This document shows positions 47,022 through 59,690 of a DNA stretch of 64,000 nucleotides, piece by piece. The DNA is from Nemophila menziesii (taxonomy: Eukaryota; Streptophyta; Magnoliopsida; Boraginales; Hydrophyllaceae). A program made the translations under genes and the position numbers. The stretch's first letter is position 1; each line of letters opens with the position of its first letter. The notes beneath the pieces were generated by a model that saw only the letters and a list, made by a program, of their open reading frames with translations, was not told the origin of the DNA and searched no databases. The stretch lies in the NCBI GenBank assembly GCA_029959085.1, contig JARWIR010000016.1, forward strand, positions 8,725,441 to 8,789,440, read 5' to 3'.

Positions 47022-47953
47022 TATGAATTGAAAGTTCCCCTTGAAAGTTACCTCATCTATAATCTCTTTCAATTCTTGGATTTATGCAACATTGCCTCTG
47101 TTTCCTTACTTCGCTCTTACCCTCCCACATCTTCTTTTCTTGCTAGTCTTTGTTCACTCTATATCGCCTACCCATCTCCATTCCTTTCATGTCAAATGTC
47201 TCAATTCCACCACCTTGAGGTGATGGTGAGCCCTCATCAAACCTAAACCACTTGTACACCTTGACTAATGGTGTATAACCATCCCCGAACTTCCTTCGGA
47301 CTCCATAAAGAGGTTCTGTGGATTGGTTGCGCACAATATTTTCCAAACTCAATGTCACGAGACTAATCATATTAGATGCCAGTCACTTCCCTATTTGCTG
47401 GGCCACGACATTCCTTGCTTTTACGACCTAAGTTCCCATATGCAAAGACAAATATACCAATATGTTCATATCTAAAACAAGCCTACCAGTCTCCATCTTC
47501 TTTCCAGAGGTAAGTCCCCCGATGGTAGTGGCGCATGAATGTTCAACTGTACTATGGCCTTAACACTATGACCTCCAGGTCCTCTTCCATCGGGAAATCT
47601 GCTCCCTCCAACTCCACAAATTTAGTCCTTAGTGAATTTTGATTGAATGCAAGTCCAATCTCCTGTACCCATACCAATGAGAAGTTAATTGAAACATCTT
47701 AGAACCTCACCTACATCGGCCACTGGTTGAGACCAACATGCAGCCTCATCCCACCTCTGTCTTAATCTCCACAGCCTAGCAAAATCTTTGCTGTCCTTAA
47801 ACTCAAGCTTAAAAGTATTCTGGAAAAATTTTGTGCACTTAAATTTGCCATTAACCATTCATATTTCCTTGATAATCCTTTGAAAGCATGTCGTAAAGAT
47901 CCTATTTTGTCCCACTCTATACAAAGAACGCTCTTCCTTCTGTTGATCCACAC
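47022..47953 (-). pseudogene. LINE ORF1 remnant, unit 3
   Basis: Close to the unit 2 copy (30447-31378), same broken Gag-like frames, truncated at the tandem junction. Confidence 0.65.
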
Positions 47954-48830
47954 ACCTGACCCTCATATCAATGTTATAAGACCATGCCTCCAGTCCTCTA
48001 GTCAAGGGAAATGAGAGGTAATGCATGCCTGTTATGCGTATCCATGATTATAAAATATGATGCAATATGACTATGTCTAAGATGCAATAGTGATAATTTT
48101 CACAATGTAAAAGAAGAACAAGATTGTTTTTGCGCAAGAAATGACTAAGTGTGCAATTAATATTATTTTACCTAACATGTAGAGATTTTTTTGTTGTAGA
48201 ATGGAAGTTGTAAGTGTAGTAGAGAATATAAAGGGGTGCACCAGCATTTTTATGGAATTTTGGAGAGATTTGGAGAGGAGTAAGAGTTAAGTGGATTTCT
48301 AGATGTAGGTTGCTCATAAAATCAAGCCACACGTGTCCCACCTTCCCTATGCTCCTATCATGCATTCCAATATGACGTGTCCACAAGATTGTTAATCCTT
48401 CTAATTATGCTATTATAACATTCATGCTCGCTAGCTACACTTCTTAGCTACTATCTCGTCTATTCCCCTCCCTTTCACGAGCCTCTCCTACTTATTATAA
48501 CTCCTGGTAATGATTTTACTACAAACCCTCTTATACCACCTCAACTTTCTCTCACTCCCCATTGGGTTTCCCCCTCCCCATTCTTCTTTTGTCACGCTAG
48601 TACAGATCTCTTTTCTTACCAATTCTCTGTAACTTTTTATAATTTTTCCTAAGAAAATCACACGTCTTCACCTCACCCCTACCAGTATTGTTGGTCCCTA
48701 CCCTTATTCTCTCTCCTCAGCCTCCTTTCTCTCCATTCATGTTCATTTCCCTCCTCTCTAGAGAAGTTATACTCGTGTAGTCTCAAGTTTACTCCATAAT
48801 CTTTGTCATCCTCATCTTTCTCTATGTCGC
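47954..48830. other. Conserved unit region up to the unit 3 breakpoint
   Basis: Follows units 1 and 2 through CTTTCTCTATGTCGC and then switches to the dispersed repeat. Lacks the 31967-33355 insertion, so it shows the empty site. No gene. Confidence 0.55.
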
Positions 48831-50550
48831 TGGTGGATCCTGGTGTGTTATGAAATTAAGTACAGAAAATAAAGGAACCACAATACCGCAAGTGTACGGT
48901 TGTCCAAGTAATACTCCGACAAGTCGGATTCGTTCTCAGGGATTGGACTGGTATAACCCAAGTGTTCAATAGATAAATAGTAATAATTGCAAATACATAA
49001 AATAAAAGATAAAATATATTTATTTGGTTTTTAGTTATTAAACTACTAGACGCAAAGAAACAATTACTGAAATTAAATACTAAAAGACTAAGACGCAGAT
49101 ATGAGCTATACTCGAGTCTCGCTAGGGAATCACCTAAACTTACCTAATTAATGCTTTCGTTAAGGGGAAAAATTATATTTCTATATTAGTCGGGACTCTA
49201 TAATCTCCTAGCCCCCGTCAGGGTGGACCTAGGAGCTATTCTCAGATGTTACAAACCCCGTCAGGGCGATCATAATCCACCTTCGAATGAATACTATTTT
49301 ACCCAATTGGCTATAAGTTTAACTAAGTCCGTCAGGATCAATAATTTCTACCTTACGTTTATTATCTAGTTCAGTAATTAAACCCCCCGTCAAGGCGATC
49401 ACTTCCCCACCAAAGTGAATAGCTTAATTACTATGACCTATCTCCGATTAGCTAATTCATTGATAGTGAAATTAATATAAAATAAGAAACAATATGAAAT
49501 ACCTAATTCAAATTAAACTAGAAACTAATCCCAAATTGAAATACATGAATTAAACAAATTAGGGTTCATCCCATTACGATTCTCAAGTAATTAAGGTTTA
49601 GCTCATATTGAAAGTAAAAACAATAAAGAAATTAATAATATACATGTTCCTAATAACATAATTAAAATAAGAACCTAGATAGAGGAATTGGCTTGAACTG
49701 TTGTTGGAGGAAAAGGATTCTCCAGCTTCTGCTCTTGCTTCCGCCTCTTGACTCTCTCTCTAAGGATGATATAAATTGAATGAATTGTGAGAGGTCCTGA
49801 ATAATGAGGTCTAAGGGGTGTATTTATAGGTGTTAGCAAGCCCTAGGTCGAATTACTTGGAGTGGAAGACAAGTCAAAGACTCTTAAATTCGTAGCTCTA
49901 AATTCTAGGAAAGGTAAGATTTTGCTGCTGATTTGATTTGGTCATATCTTTTTTCAATACTTATCCGTTTGAGAAGTTCCAATATATGAAACCACTTGTC
50001 TTGGAAAGAGATTTCTATTGGTGCAGACCACTCGTCCAGAATCCATGCCAATCTTTAATTATGATTTAATCTTTAAAACGTGGCTGGATTTTCAGATTCA
50101 CAAGGCAGCTTTATCTTTTCCTTCTTTGAATAAATCTTTCCTAAATCTTCTTATTTCCATGTAAATCTTCTTTCCTTTCATCTTTATCTTGACTTGGTCT
50201 CTAATTAATTACCATTTATCTTTTAAAGCTTCACATTAAATAAATAATTAAACCGCATATGCTTAAAAAGAATAAATCAATAAATCAAGAAAACGAAATA
50301 GGAAAGTGTACTCTAAAAATTGAAACTCGACTAGAAATCATTTCCTAACACTCTAAAATACACTAAGACTTTATTCTCACTTCTTCTCCTTGGATTGGTC
50401 TTTCATGAAATTCAAGAACCAATTAACTTTGCATTAAAAATAGTCAAATTTACGCACAAAAGCTCAGATTCTGCAAATAGTTAATTTCCAAGGGGAGAAA
50501 GTGCAATATGATCAAATAAGCCTAAAAGTCTATCAAATAACTCATTTATT
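48831..50550 (-). repeat. Dispersed repeat, LTR-like, longest copy in the window
   Basis: Starts GGTGGATCCTGGTGTGTTATG, followed by CCGCAAGTGTACGGTTGTCC, GATTCGTTCTCAGGGATTGG, and repeated CCCCGTCAGGG phrases. On the minus strand CTATAAATACACC near 49828 looks like a TATA box and is followed by a purine-rich, leader-like stretch, so this may be an LTR reading leftward. No open frame. The right edge abuts LINE sequence and is not resolved. Confidence 0.55.
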
Positions 50551-50551
50551 C

Positions 50552-52298
50552 ACCTAAAAGGATGTCTCCAATCGATTTATGCAATGTCTATATTTTCTGT
50601 TCCTATTATGTTTTGTAACAAGCTAATTTTCGCTACTTCAAATTTTTGGTGGAACTCAGGAGAAAAATCGCGAATACACTGGTTGGCATGGGAGAAACTG
50701 GTCGTAAGTAAATTGATAGGTGGCGTGGGGTTTAAAGATATCAAGCGTATGAACACGGAATTGCTGGCGGCTCAAGCTTGGCGATTGTTCAACAATCCAG
50801 ATACGCTAGCAGCAAAACTTCTAAAAGGTATATATTTCTCGAAATCTACTTTTCTCGATGTTAAATTACGAGAATCTCGAACATGGTCATGGGCAAGTTT
50901 ACTGGAAGGGCGGGATATGTTGCGGAAATATGGGAGATACCAGATAGGAAATGGTGAAACTGTTAATATTTAGACAAATAAATGGTTAGATACAAATTGG
51001 AAATTGGAAACACCAAATCACTGTGAGATTACTAAAAGGCTTTGGAAGGACAATACAACGGAATGGAATACAAACCTGATAAGTGAAATTTTCCCGGAAC
51101 CCATTATTCCGATTATTTTGGAGGAAAAGGTGTTTGACCAGGATTCACCTGATATTTTTATTCGGCCACATGCGACAAATGGAGAATATGTGACTAAGAC
51201 AGGATACAAATTCCTTATGGATACGACACTGTTTGAAGCACCGCGGTAGTCAAGCAATGTTCCATCTGGAAGTGCACTTTGGAGGACCATTTGGCATTCA
51301 AATATTCCAACCAAGGTTAGAATTTTCTCGCGGAAAGCCTGTAATAATGCTATTCCAACAGGGGAGTATTTAGTAAAGCGGCGATGTGATGTCGAGAGCG
51401 GGTGTCACTGGTGCAAGGTTATGAAACAGGAGACCATCTTCTTCTGAAGTGTGGATTGGAAAAATTTGTATGGGCAGGCTTAGTGCTACAAGTCAACATC
51501 TGGGATGACATCGAGAATTTGGGAGATTGGATCCTTCAGATCAATGAGACTTTTGTCACTGGTGGATGGAGAATGGATATTGTTACATCATATATTCTCA
51601 TGCTTATTTGAAATATTTGGAAGTAAAAAATGAGAAGTAGGCATAGCAATTATAACATCGAGGCCGGGGACATTATACGGATAGCGAACAAAAGTATGGT
51701 TGAGCACTTTGTATATGAATGGGTCCACAACCAAGGGGCACGGAGCACGAATACGAGCCAACCAAGTGAGGAGCATTCTGATATGGACTTTCAAACAAAT
51801 ACTGTGTTCATGTGTGACGCCTCGTTCGATAAACCACATACACCAACAGGTATCGGGGTAGTACAGGTGGATAAAGTCACAGGACATCGACATGACTATT
51901 TCATGATCACTACTTGTACTTCGAGTGCACAAGGGGACGCGCAGACAATTTTGTGTGCTTTAGACAGGGCAAGCCATAATTCACACGAGGGGATAACCAT
52001 CTTCTCAGATAACCTTGGACTTATCTAGGGTATAAAGCAAGTGTCGGCTGGTGACTGTCGGCTCAGACCATGGATTAGACAAATCAAGAAACAGGCAACA
52101 TCTAGAGGGTCGGTTTTCTTTGAACATATTCTACGACGATTCAATGGTCGAGCTGACAATTTAGCTAAAAGAGTCAGACACAAGGCAACCAGAGCATCAG
52201 AGCCATTGACAGTGTTAATGACAAGTTTTACAAGACTTGGAATCAGCTAAATTTATCTATGTAATATTTGAAACTTCTTCGGTGTCAAATAAAAAAAA
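50552..52298 (+). pseudogene. LINE 3' half: RT C-terminus, zf-RVT and RNase H
   Basis: 5'-truncated. It begins in the reverse transcriptase C-terminus (YAMSIFSVPIMFCNK, then FWWNSG and IHWLAWEKL), continues through GGVGFKDIKRMNTELLAAQ, a zf-RVT-like segment (WRTIWHSNIPTKVRIF, 51283-51330) and an RNase H domain (VFMCDASFDKP, then IFSDNLGLI, 51809-52030), and ends in a short poly(A) at 52287-52298. In-frame stops at 50971-50973, 51247-51249 and 52026-52028 and several frame changes make it non-functional. It lies in the interval that carries actin in units 1 and 2. Confidence 0.85.
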
Positions 52299-52530
52299 AA
52301 CCCCCGCAAGCCCTTCTAAATAACTGAACCCAGTCCTGTAAATATAAGAAAAATAGATAAGATATAAATTAGTAATAAAATAATTACCAAAAAATCTAAA
52401 TCACTGTAATTTATACATATTGAAATTATGTCTATACCATTAAATATGGTATTTATTATTAATTAAAAGTTAAAACCATGTTTCCCCTAACTTTTATTCC
52501 CTACCGATCACATAATATTAATTAAAATAC

Positions 52531-52573
<43 letters not shown>

Positions 52574-53100
52574 ACAGATTTTTTACTTTAATCCTTATTC
52601 CTTCATTCATTTATTAACCGTTTCTTTCTTTCTCATTTCATATCTTCATTTCTCATACTCCACAATCGTTTTATATCAGGAGTAGGATCCTCACTATCAA
52701 CCAATTAAATAAACACTAACTTTAGCATTAATTTTTATTTGCTATACAGTTTTTCTCTTTCTTTCCATTTCATTTTTTTAAGCGAACTTATTCACACTGG
52801 CAGTAGAAATAGAAAACAATACAGCAGAAGATTATATTTATTTGTTAGAAAAATTCTCAGTGATTATGATAAATATGAACTCACAAACTGGACTTAATAT
52901 ATAATTACACAGGCATTTTATTACCAACAAATAATCTTTCAAGCATATAAATGAAATATGATGTAATTAACGCAGCATATTTCATTTATATAATATCTTA
53001 GCAATGGTATTATTGACCATTTTCATCAAGTTTTTATATGGAAGTTAAAATGGTTAATAATTTCTATGCCTTATTACATTCACTAACAGTCCATTTTAAT
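52299..53100. other. AT-rich region with a 40-bp A tract
   Basis: A run of 40 A at 52532-52571. No gene recognised. It is not present in units 1 and 2. Confidence 0.55.
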
Positions 53101-53103
53101 TCT

Positions 53104-53500
53104 ACAATCTCCAATATTTTAGCGATGAAAGAAAGCAAAGTTAGAAATCGTTGTCCTTTTAAAGAAGAATGCGATGATGCCCAGGATGATGCCTATGGCT
53201 ATTGCAGTAGCTTTGTCCCATTCTTCTGCTATTTCAACTTTTCTGATGTTTATGGCCACTGCAATAGCTTTGTTCCATTCTTCTTTTATTTGAGTTTTTA
53301 TTACCCCACCAACAGCAAACTGAGAGTTGATCCATATCCTTCTCTAGCTTAACACTAAGCTTATGAAGTTTCCTCAGCTGACTACCCAGTTTTTTAAAGC
53401 CCCTTCTCTCTAACTCCTCCGTCATTAGGATACACCTATTTTTCAAATCTTCTTTGAAAGAGGTTTCTAAATAATTTATTGAATTTAATTTCCCTTGTCG
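53104..53500 (-). pseudogene. Unidentified degenerate ORF with hydrophobic C-terminal tail
   Basis: The minus strand has a charged, helix-like frame (MTEELERRGFKKLGSQLRKL, then LEKDMDQLS) from about 53500 to 53310. An overlapping frame then reads EEWNKAIAVAINI and, after a short linker, EEWDKATAIAIGIILGIIAFFF, ending in a stop near 53105. The repeated EEWxKA unit and the hydrophobic end suggest a tail-anchored protein, with a frameshift between the parts. Units 1 and 2 retain only about 20 bases of it. I do not recognise the family. Confidence 0.4.
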
Positions 53501-54283
53501 TTATCCAGGATCTCACTTCTTGTATAAGAAATTTCAATAGGAAAATAAAACAGCGAAAATGGCAGTAGTTTGAAACTTTTCAAACTTTTTATAAAGAGCA
53601 AGGAACATGTCAGAGAATTTGTTGGGGGTTAAAAGGTGTTTGGAGGGATGGTGGTGAAGAGTAGGGTAGTTTGGTGGTTGTCAAGGATATTTTCGTTTTA
53701 TTTATATGCCTTAACAATGTAGGATCTATAAATTTAAAAATTCTGAATAAAACTTTAATTTAAACCTTTTTAATTTGTATAACTAATTATAGTAAATATA
53801 TTTAATAAATGGATTTAGTTACGGGTGTAGAAAATTTGAGTTAAAAGAATGTAATATCTTGAGGATAACTTTTCTTATATTTTTTTTAGAATTTGAATTC
53901 TTTCAATTTATAGAGTATTTGAGATATATTTAAATAATATATTAGGATGACAACTCATTCCTATTTTATAAAATTGATCCAAAATCACAATTTATTAAAA
54001 CTTCATATTAAATTAATATAATATTGTGTTGTCTTTCGAAACGTGATAACAAAGTAACACTAAGAGAGTTGTATCTCCCCGTAAGTGTACGAGACGCCAA
54101 ATATTATAGAAAGTGAATTATCATAACTAACCAACACGGATAGACTAAATCTGCTGCCAAAATCCGGTTGTCTTAAAAAAGTGAGAAGCTACAGGGTACC
54201 ATCAATAAGCGAATTGTATTGATAAAGTTTCTATCAAATTACGCAACAAGATTGACTTCATGTTATTGTCAAGTGTAGTTAGT
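53501..54283. other. Unit 3 spacer, homology with units 1/2 resumes
   Basis: From about 53725 the sequence matches 22335 onward. No gene. Confidence 0.5.
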
Positions 54284-54380
54284 TTTTTTTTTTGGGTACG
54301 TGGGTGGTCGGAGCCAGCTTGCGGCGTACAACTAGGTTACCCATGTGTTGAAGAAGAAGCAAGACCCTGATCAATTGAGG
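54284..54380 (-). mobile_element. SINE-like retroposon, unit 3 copy
   Basis: Same insertion as in units 1 and 2; target duplications GTGTAGTTAGT at 54273-54283 and the mutated GTGTAGCTAGA after 54380. Confidence 0.6.
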
Positions 54381-54619
54381 GTGTAGCTAGATGTATAGGC
54401 ATGTATATCTTATTCTCTCTTTCACAATAAACTTCTCTAAAGATCCATGTGAAACAATTAACATATTGGTACCTTGAACATCATCTTATGCCACCTGGAT
54501 CAAACAAAAATAAAAAAGATTTAAAGAGTACCAAAAATATTACATTCAATTATGAAGGTTGAATAACTTGAATATCTTAAAAGTGAATTGATTCTTTATA
54601 CTCTACCACAATCCAACTT

Positions 54620-54850
54620 ATGGAGCACCATCATCGAATAAAACTTTATATAATATTTTTCTCTCCTCAGGGTCAAATATACCACCAAGATCACCTCCTT
54701 GTTTACATATTTTGCTATTATATTCCTTCATGTTCTCTGGCCGCACGGATATTACTCATTTCTTCCTCTTCTTTTCTAAATTCATTATTCTTCGATTATA
54801 TTCATGAAGCCTATCTTTCATTAATTCCCCAAATTTCTCCTTCACAAGAA
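54620..54850 (-). pseudogene. Unidentified Lys/Glu-rich ORF remnant (unit 3, truncated)
   Basis: Paralog of 23229-23432 with VLVKEKFGELMKDRLHEYNR, but a stop follows EKKRKK, so the second half is out of use. Shows the frame is not under constraint here. Confidence 0.35.
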
Positions 54851-55097
54851 CAATCGGATCCTTCTCAATCAGCTACGACCCTCCATACCCCTCCCGAAGA
54901 AGAACTGTATAAATTTGTTATATACTTTTGTCATATAAATTCTTTGTTGGCCTCGGGCCTATAATTTTTTATATATGCTCCCGATAATATAAATTTATAT
55001 GTACATATAAATTGTAGAATGAGAATAATATATAACAAAATGTAGAATTGTAGAATATATTCTTCAAAAATTACTGGTATAAGACAAAATAAATATA

Positions 55098-55278
55098 TAG
55101 CCTAGCGGTTATACGCAAATACTCTATTATCTAAAATCTTAAGTTCAAATCCCCCATGCTTCTCAAAATTATACCAATTCTATCTTTTATTTGGAGATGA
55201 TAAATAAATCTACATATAGTATCATCTATATTAATCGAATTTGAGACTTCGAGTGGCCTTAAAAAATTTACATATAGG
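55098..55278 (+). mobile_element. tRNA-derived SINE, unit 3 copy
   Basis: A box TAGCCTAGCGG at 55108-55118, followed by AGTTCAAATCC as in units 1 and 2. Confidence 0.5.
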
Positions 55279-55360
55279 CCTCTAGACTATCATGCTTCAC
55301 TTTGACGGAAGAGACCTATTCGTGATAATAACGTGTTATAAACAAAAGAAGAATAAGAAG

Positions 55361-55493
<133 letters not shown>

Positions 55494-56401
55494 TTCTTGT
55501 ATTCCCGAACTACTAAACACTATTACAAAGAAATGATCCTATATTTATAGGGTAAAGAGTAACCCTTTACTTGTCACAATTCATAAAAAAATAATTTCTT
55601 ATCCCTTTGGACATCCACTATACTAAATATAATATTTATTCATAATACCTCTATCTTTATCTCAAGTCTCTAGAGAATTTATTACTTCCCATGTTCCATG
55701 ATATTTGTCTATTTACTAAAAAGATGGTTTCAAAATATTTGTCCAGAACACTTTTTATCACTAAAAAATGCATAAGAGACCAGAGAACTACACCTAAATA
55801 TCTATTTCAGCCAATTATTTGGAAAACCCATCTTACACTGTTGCACGCGACTTCTTTTGTGAGGACACGAGTCCTCGCGAAAGAAGGAAAAAGTCCTCGT
55901 GAAAGATCATTATTGTCTTTAGAGAGGAGATGTCCTCGCGAAAGGGTTCTCGTTAGAGATTCGTCGCGAATTACCCCTTGTCGCGACGACATTTGGACGT
56001 CGTCGCGTAAGTCCAGACCCTTTTGCGAGGACTTTATGTCCTCGTTATAGGGCCATCTTTTGCGACAGGGAAAGTCCCCGCAACAGAGTGGGTCAACCGC
56101 GACGACATCCCCGTCGATAATGAGGAGTTGTGTTTTATCGAGGAACTCTTTTGCGAGGAAAAGGTCCTCGTTAAGGACATTTTTTTAAATTTTTTATTTA
56201 AATAAATTCTTTCAATTTGTATTTGATTTTATTTTTTATTAATGTAATACTAAATATAAATAAAACCGATAATAGAATAAAATCCGAACCATATATATAC
56301 AAATCCAAAAGTCATCAAAAGTCATCAAAAGTCATCCAAAAGTCAAACACAGGTACATTAAAGTCGAATAAAGTCAAAAGAGAGATAAGAACACGTAAAA
56401 A

Positions 56402-57650
56402 CTAAGGTAAAGATAAGTCTTCATCTGAAGCAGTAGGATCAGAAGAGGGGGATCGATGAGGATCAGTAGAAGACGTGGATTGAGGAGGATCAGCAGTAGA
56501 AGCCGTGGCTCGAGGGGGAGTACTAGACGGGGGCTCAAGTTCCTCAAATCTGTATTCCATCCTGCATCGATTAATCGTCTGGATGGCAGCAGTCATCTGT
56601 TCGTGGATCGCGTCCCTAGTGGGGCGGGTACTCGTTGTAGAGGTAAATGATCGAGAGACGTTATCTGGCATAGGCTCCTTGCCTATGGAGACAAGGAACT
56701 CGTTCAGGGACCGCACTATCCACTGGTAGTCCGTCAACATCTTAGCACTAACCAGATCAGAAGCATTTGTATTCGCCCTCCTCTCCGGAAGCTGGTGTCC
56801 AACTCCTGGACCCAGTTGCGGGTCCCGCCTCCTAACCCTAATTGCGCCGTCTCCATCACCGCGTCAACCTGCTCTTGTTGCGTTAAGGTGGGGGTAGATG
56901 ATGAAGCTCCACTCTGAGTCTGGTATTCCCGCTCTCGGGTTTCCAGAATGGACCTCAACGCCTCCTGTACAGCAAAGAAAATATTAAAATATTATTTTGG
57001 AGTAAAAAATTTTGAGTTTCATAAAACTTACATCTGATCGCTCGTAGTCTATGCTCCTCCACCCGTTCTTTTCTTGTCAAATCCTAATTGGAAAAAGAAT
57101 CTTTTAATGGGTGGCAGATGCAAAGTCTCCTCTCCCTGTGGCTCGGATCCCTCGCCCTCTGTCAAACGAGGGACCTTACTACTCCCATCCCTCTGTTTCA
57201 GTCAATTAGTCAAACAAATAGGATGATACAAATTATTTAAAAAAAGATATTACCTCCTGAGTTATCAAGTTAATCTCTCTTCCTCGAGTGTATCATAGAA
57301 CCCGCCCCACTTATGTTCCTCAGCTGCTCCCTATTCTCCTTATTCTTTTTAGCTTGGTTCTGGTTCTTAAAAATATATAAACAAAAGAAAACAAGTTAGT
57401 CAACACAAGGAATATTTTATATAACATTTTAAGTTAAAATAAGTTCCTAAGATTCCACTGAGTTCCACATCTCCAAAGTCTTCTCCCAACTCTCGGGTGT
57501 ATGGTCATTCGGAATCGCACGACTTTCATAAAACTCGGACTTCACACGGTTTTTGTTGTTGCTATATCCTATTCCACACTTGTTGGTGACCATAAGCTGG
57601 ATTTTCTCCAAATCAGGCCGAGACTCCCACTCCTCAACTAAAATGAAGTC
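56402..57650 (-). pseudogene. TNPA-like gene of CACTA copy 3
   Basis: Same pieces as in copies 1 and 2 but without their two nonsense codons: VKSEFYES is open, and the C-terminal piece runs on to TASDEDLSLP (stop at 56402). The exons cannot be joined with certainty: an apparent frame conflict remains around 56740-56760. It may be intact if introns are placed correctly; I treat it as doubtful. Confidence 0.55.
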
Positions 57651-57727
57651 CTGTTCACAATTAAAACAAATTCAATATAAGTGTGTATATAGTTCAATGA
57701 TTAGAAAAAAATTAAAGTTAATTACCC

Positions 57728-59690
57728 TCAGGCACTGCAAAATCTCCTCCTGCTCAAGTTCAACTTACAAACATTTCTGAATACGTTACACAACCCAATG
57801 ATCGGATAACTAATGGATTTGTTGTTGATCAAACCTGGAATACTAGCCACTAATAAATACTGTATCAGAACATGACAGTCATGGGATTTCATACCGATAA
57901 TCTTCCATGTGTCAATTTGAATGTTGTTTCGCAAGCTAGAAGCGAAACCATCTGGAAACTTTTTCCCCTTTAACCAGTTTAAAAAATCACGTCGCTTATC
58001 GGTTGTCAACACATGCTTTACACGTGTAGAATGGTCTTACCACGTGAATCGAGTAATATCCACAAATCTGACATAATATTCATCGCCTCCAAATCATTCC
58101 CCGACTTCACGTTATCTTTGTTAATTTTCCCATCCAAACCAACAAATGTACCGAGAAGAGCATCACACACATTCTTCTCACAATGCATCACATCTATGTT
58201 ATGTTTCAACAAGTTTTCCGACCAATAGGGTAAACGATAGAATATACTCTTTTTCTTCCAGTTTGACTCACGAGGGCCCGTTTTCTTTGCTACCTTGCCG
58301 CCGAAGTCCTTGTGTTTTCCGGGAAAGACAATCGGCAAGCCATCTAACTGTGACTATATATCTGCGGGACTATGTTTCCTTGGGGGGCCTATTATCAACT
58401 GCACTATACAACGACGCGTCTTTCCGAAAGCGATGGTTCGTAGGCAACCACCGTTTGTGATCAAAATACACAACTCCTTTATTAACTCGCACGGAAGGAG
58501 TATATTCCATGCATTCGGGACAAGCTAACTATCCTTGACCCGACCATCCTGAGGTGTACGATTTAGCCGGGTATTCATTTGTCGTGAACAACAAACAAAC
58601 CTTCATGACAAATTCCTCCTTCATCTGTGCATCCCATGTAACTATCCCCGTACCCCACAACGTTTCAAACTCATCTATATAAGGACGGAGAAATGCATCC
58701 ATATCCTTTCCAGGGGAGCGAGGTCCAGGTTTTAAAAGAGTGAGCATAAACGTACATTCTTTCATGCATAACCAAGGCAGTAAGTTGTAGATCGTCAATA
58801 TAAACGGCCACATACTATATGAGTTGTTTTGCATGGAGAAAGGACAAAATCCATCAATCCCCAAACCGAGTCGTACATTACGCGATACGCTAGCAAACTC
58901 GGGATTCCTCTCGTCAAACGTTTTCCAGCTAAGACCATCAACTGGATGACGCAACACATCTTCGTCGGTATTCTTTCCGTTATGTTGGTAATCATATCTT
59001 TCGCGCTGTGCCTCGAAGCATACATTCTCTGTAACCTAGACGCAATCGAAAAATAATACAACTTCTTATTTGACACTTTCTTCCCCTTCTTCGGGTCCCA
59101 CCTTGACTCTCCACAAACTTGACACTTCTCAAGATTCTCATTCTCTTTATAATACAAAACACGATCATTCAAACACACATCGATCGTGGTGTATCCCATG
59201 CCTAAACTTTTCAACTTTCTGTTGCAATCCGCATATGACTCGGGTAAATTATGAGGTTCAGGTAAAACACGACCCAACAATTGAAGAAGTTCGGTAAACG
59301 AGGTGTTCGTCCACTTCTTCTTCACTTTCACATGTATTAGCTTTGCAATGAAATCCAAAGAACTCATCTTAGTACAACCAGGGTACAAATCTGTCTCCAT
59401 TTCCTTGAACAACGCGTCAAAAGACCCACGACCATTTCCACTAACATTCACGTCACGCATCTCGGTGTCAACGGAATACCCTCTAGTTTCAAACGTGGAG
59501 CCCAAATCTTGAATTACATTACCCATTACGTTCTCTGCGATTGGTTCGTCCTCAGGAATTACAATTACTTCACTATGTTTCGTCCAAACATCATACGATG
59601 AATCCATAGCCCATTGAAAAAGATGAACTTGAACTTCGTCGATTGAAAATTTTCGATTATTATAGCAACGTTTACATGGACAAAATATAT
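57728..59690 (-). pseudogene. TNP2-type CACTA transposase (frameshifted)
   Basis: On the minus strand from 59690: a transposase-associated Cys motif CPCKRC (59682-59665), then VWTKHSEV, a spacer, and TNP2 blocks TDLYPGCTKMSSLDF, YTTIDVCLNDRVLYY and CQVCGESRWDP (59410-59080). A frame change lies near 58900-58960; the next frame has VRLGLGIDGFCPF with the first catalytic-type Asp, and DAFLRPYIDEFETLW. Further frames cover HNIDVMHCEKNVCDALLGT (about 58200-58150, with the Glu) and the C-terminal DUF4218-like part to 57728. In active elements this protein cuts the termini. Here at least three frame breaks and a stop near 58526 preclude function. Confidence 0.85.

Noticed and set aside
48831..50582. 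Solo LTR with 5-bp duplication ATGTC
   Set aside because: ATGTC occurs at both sides, but the right-hand copy lies inside recognisable LINE coding sequence (YAMSIF) and the edges do not start TG and end CA at those points; probably coincidence.
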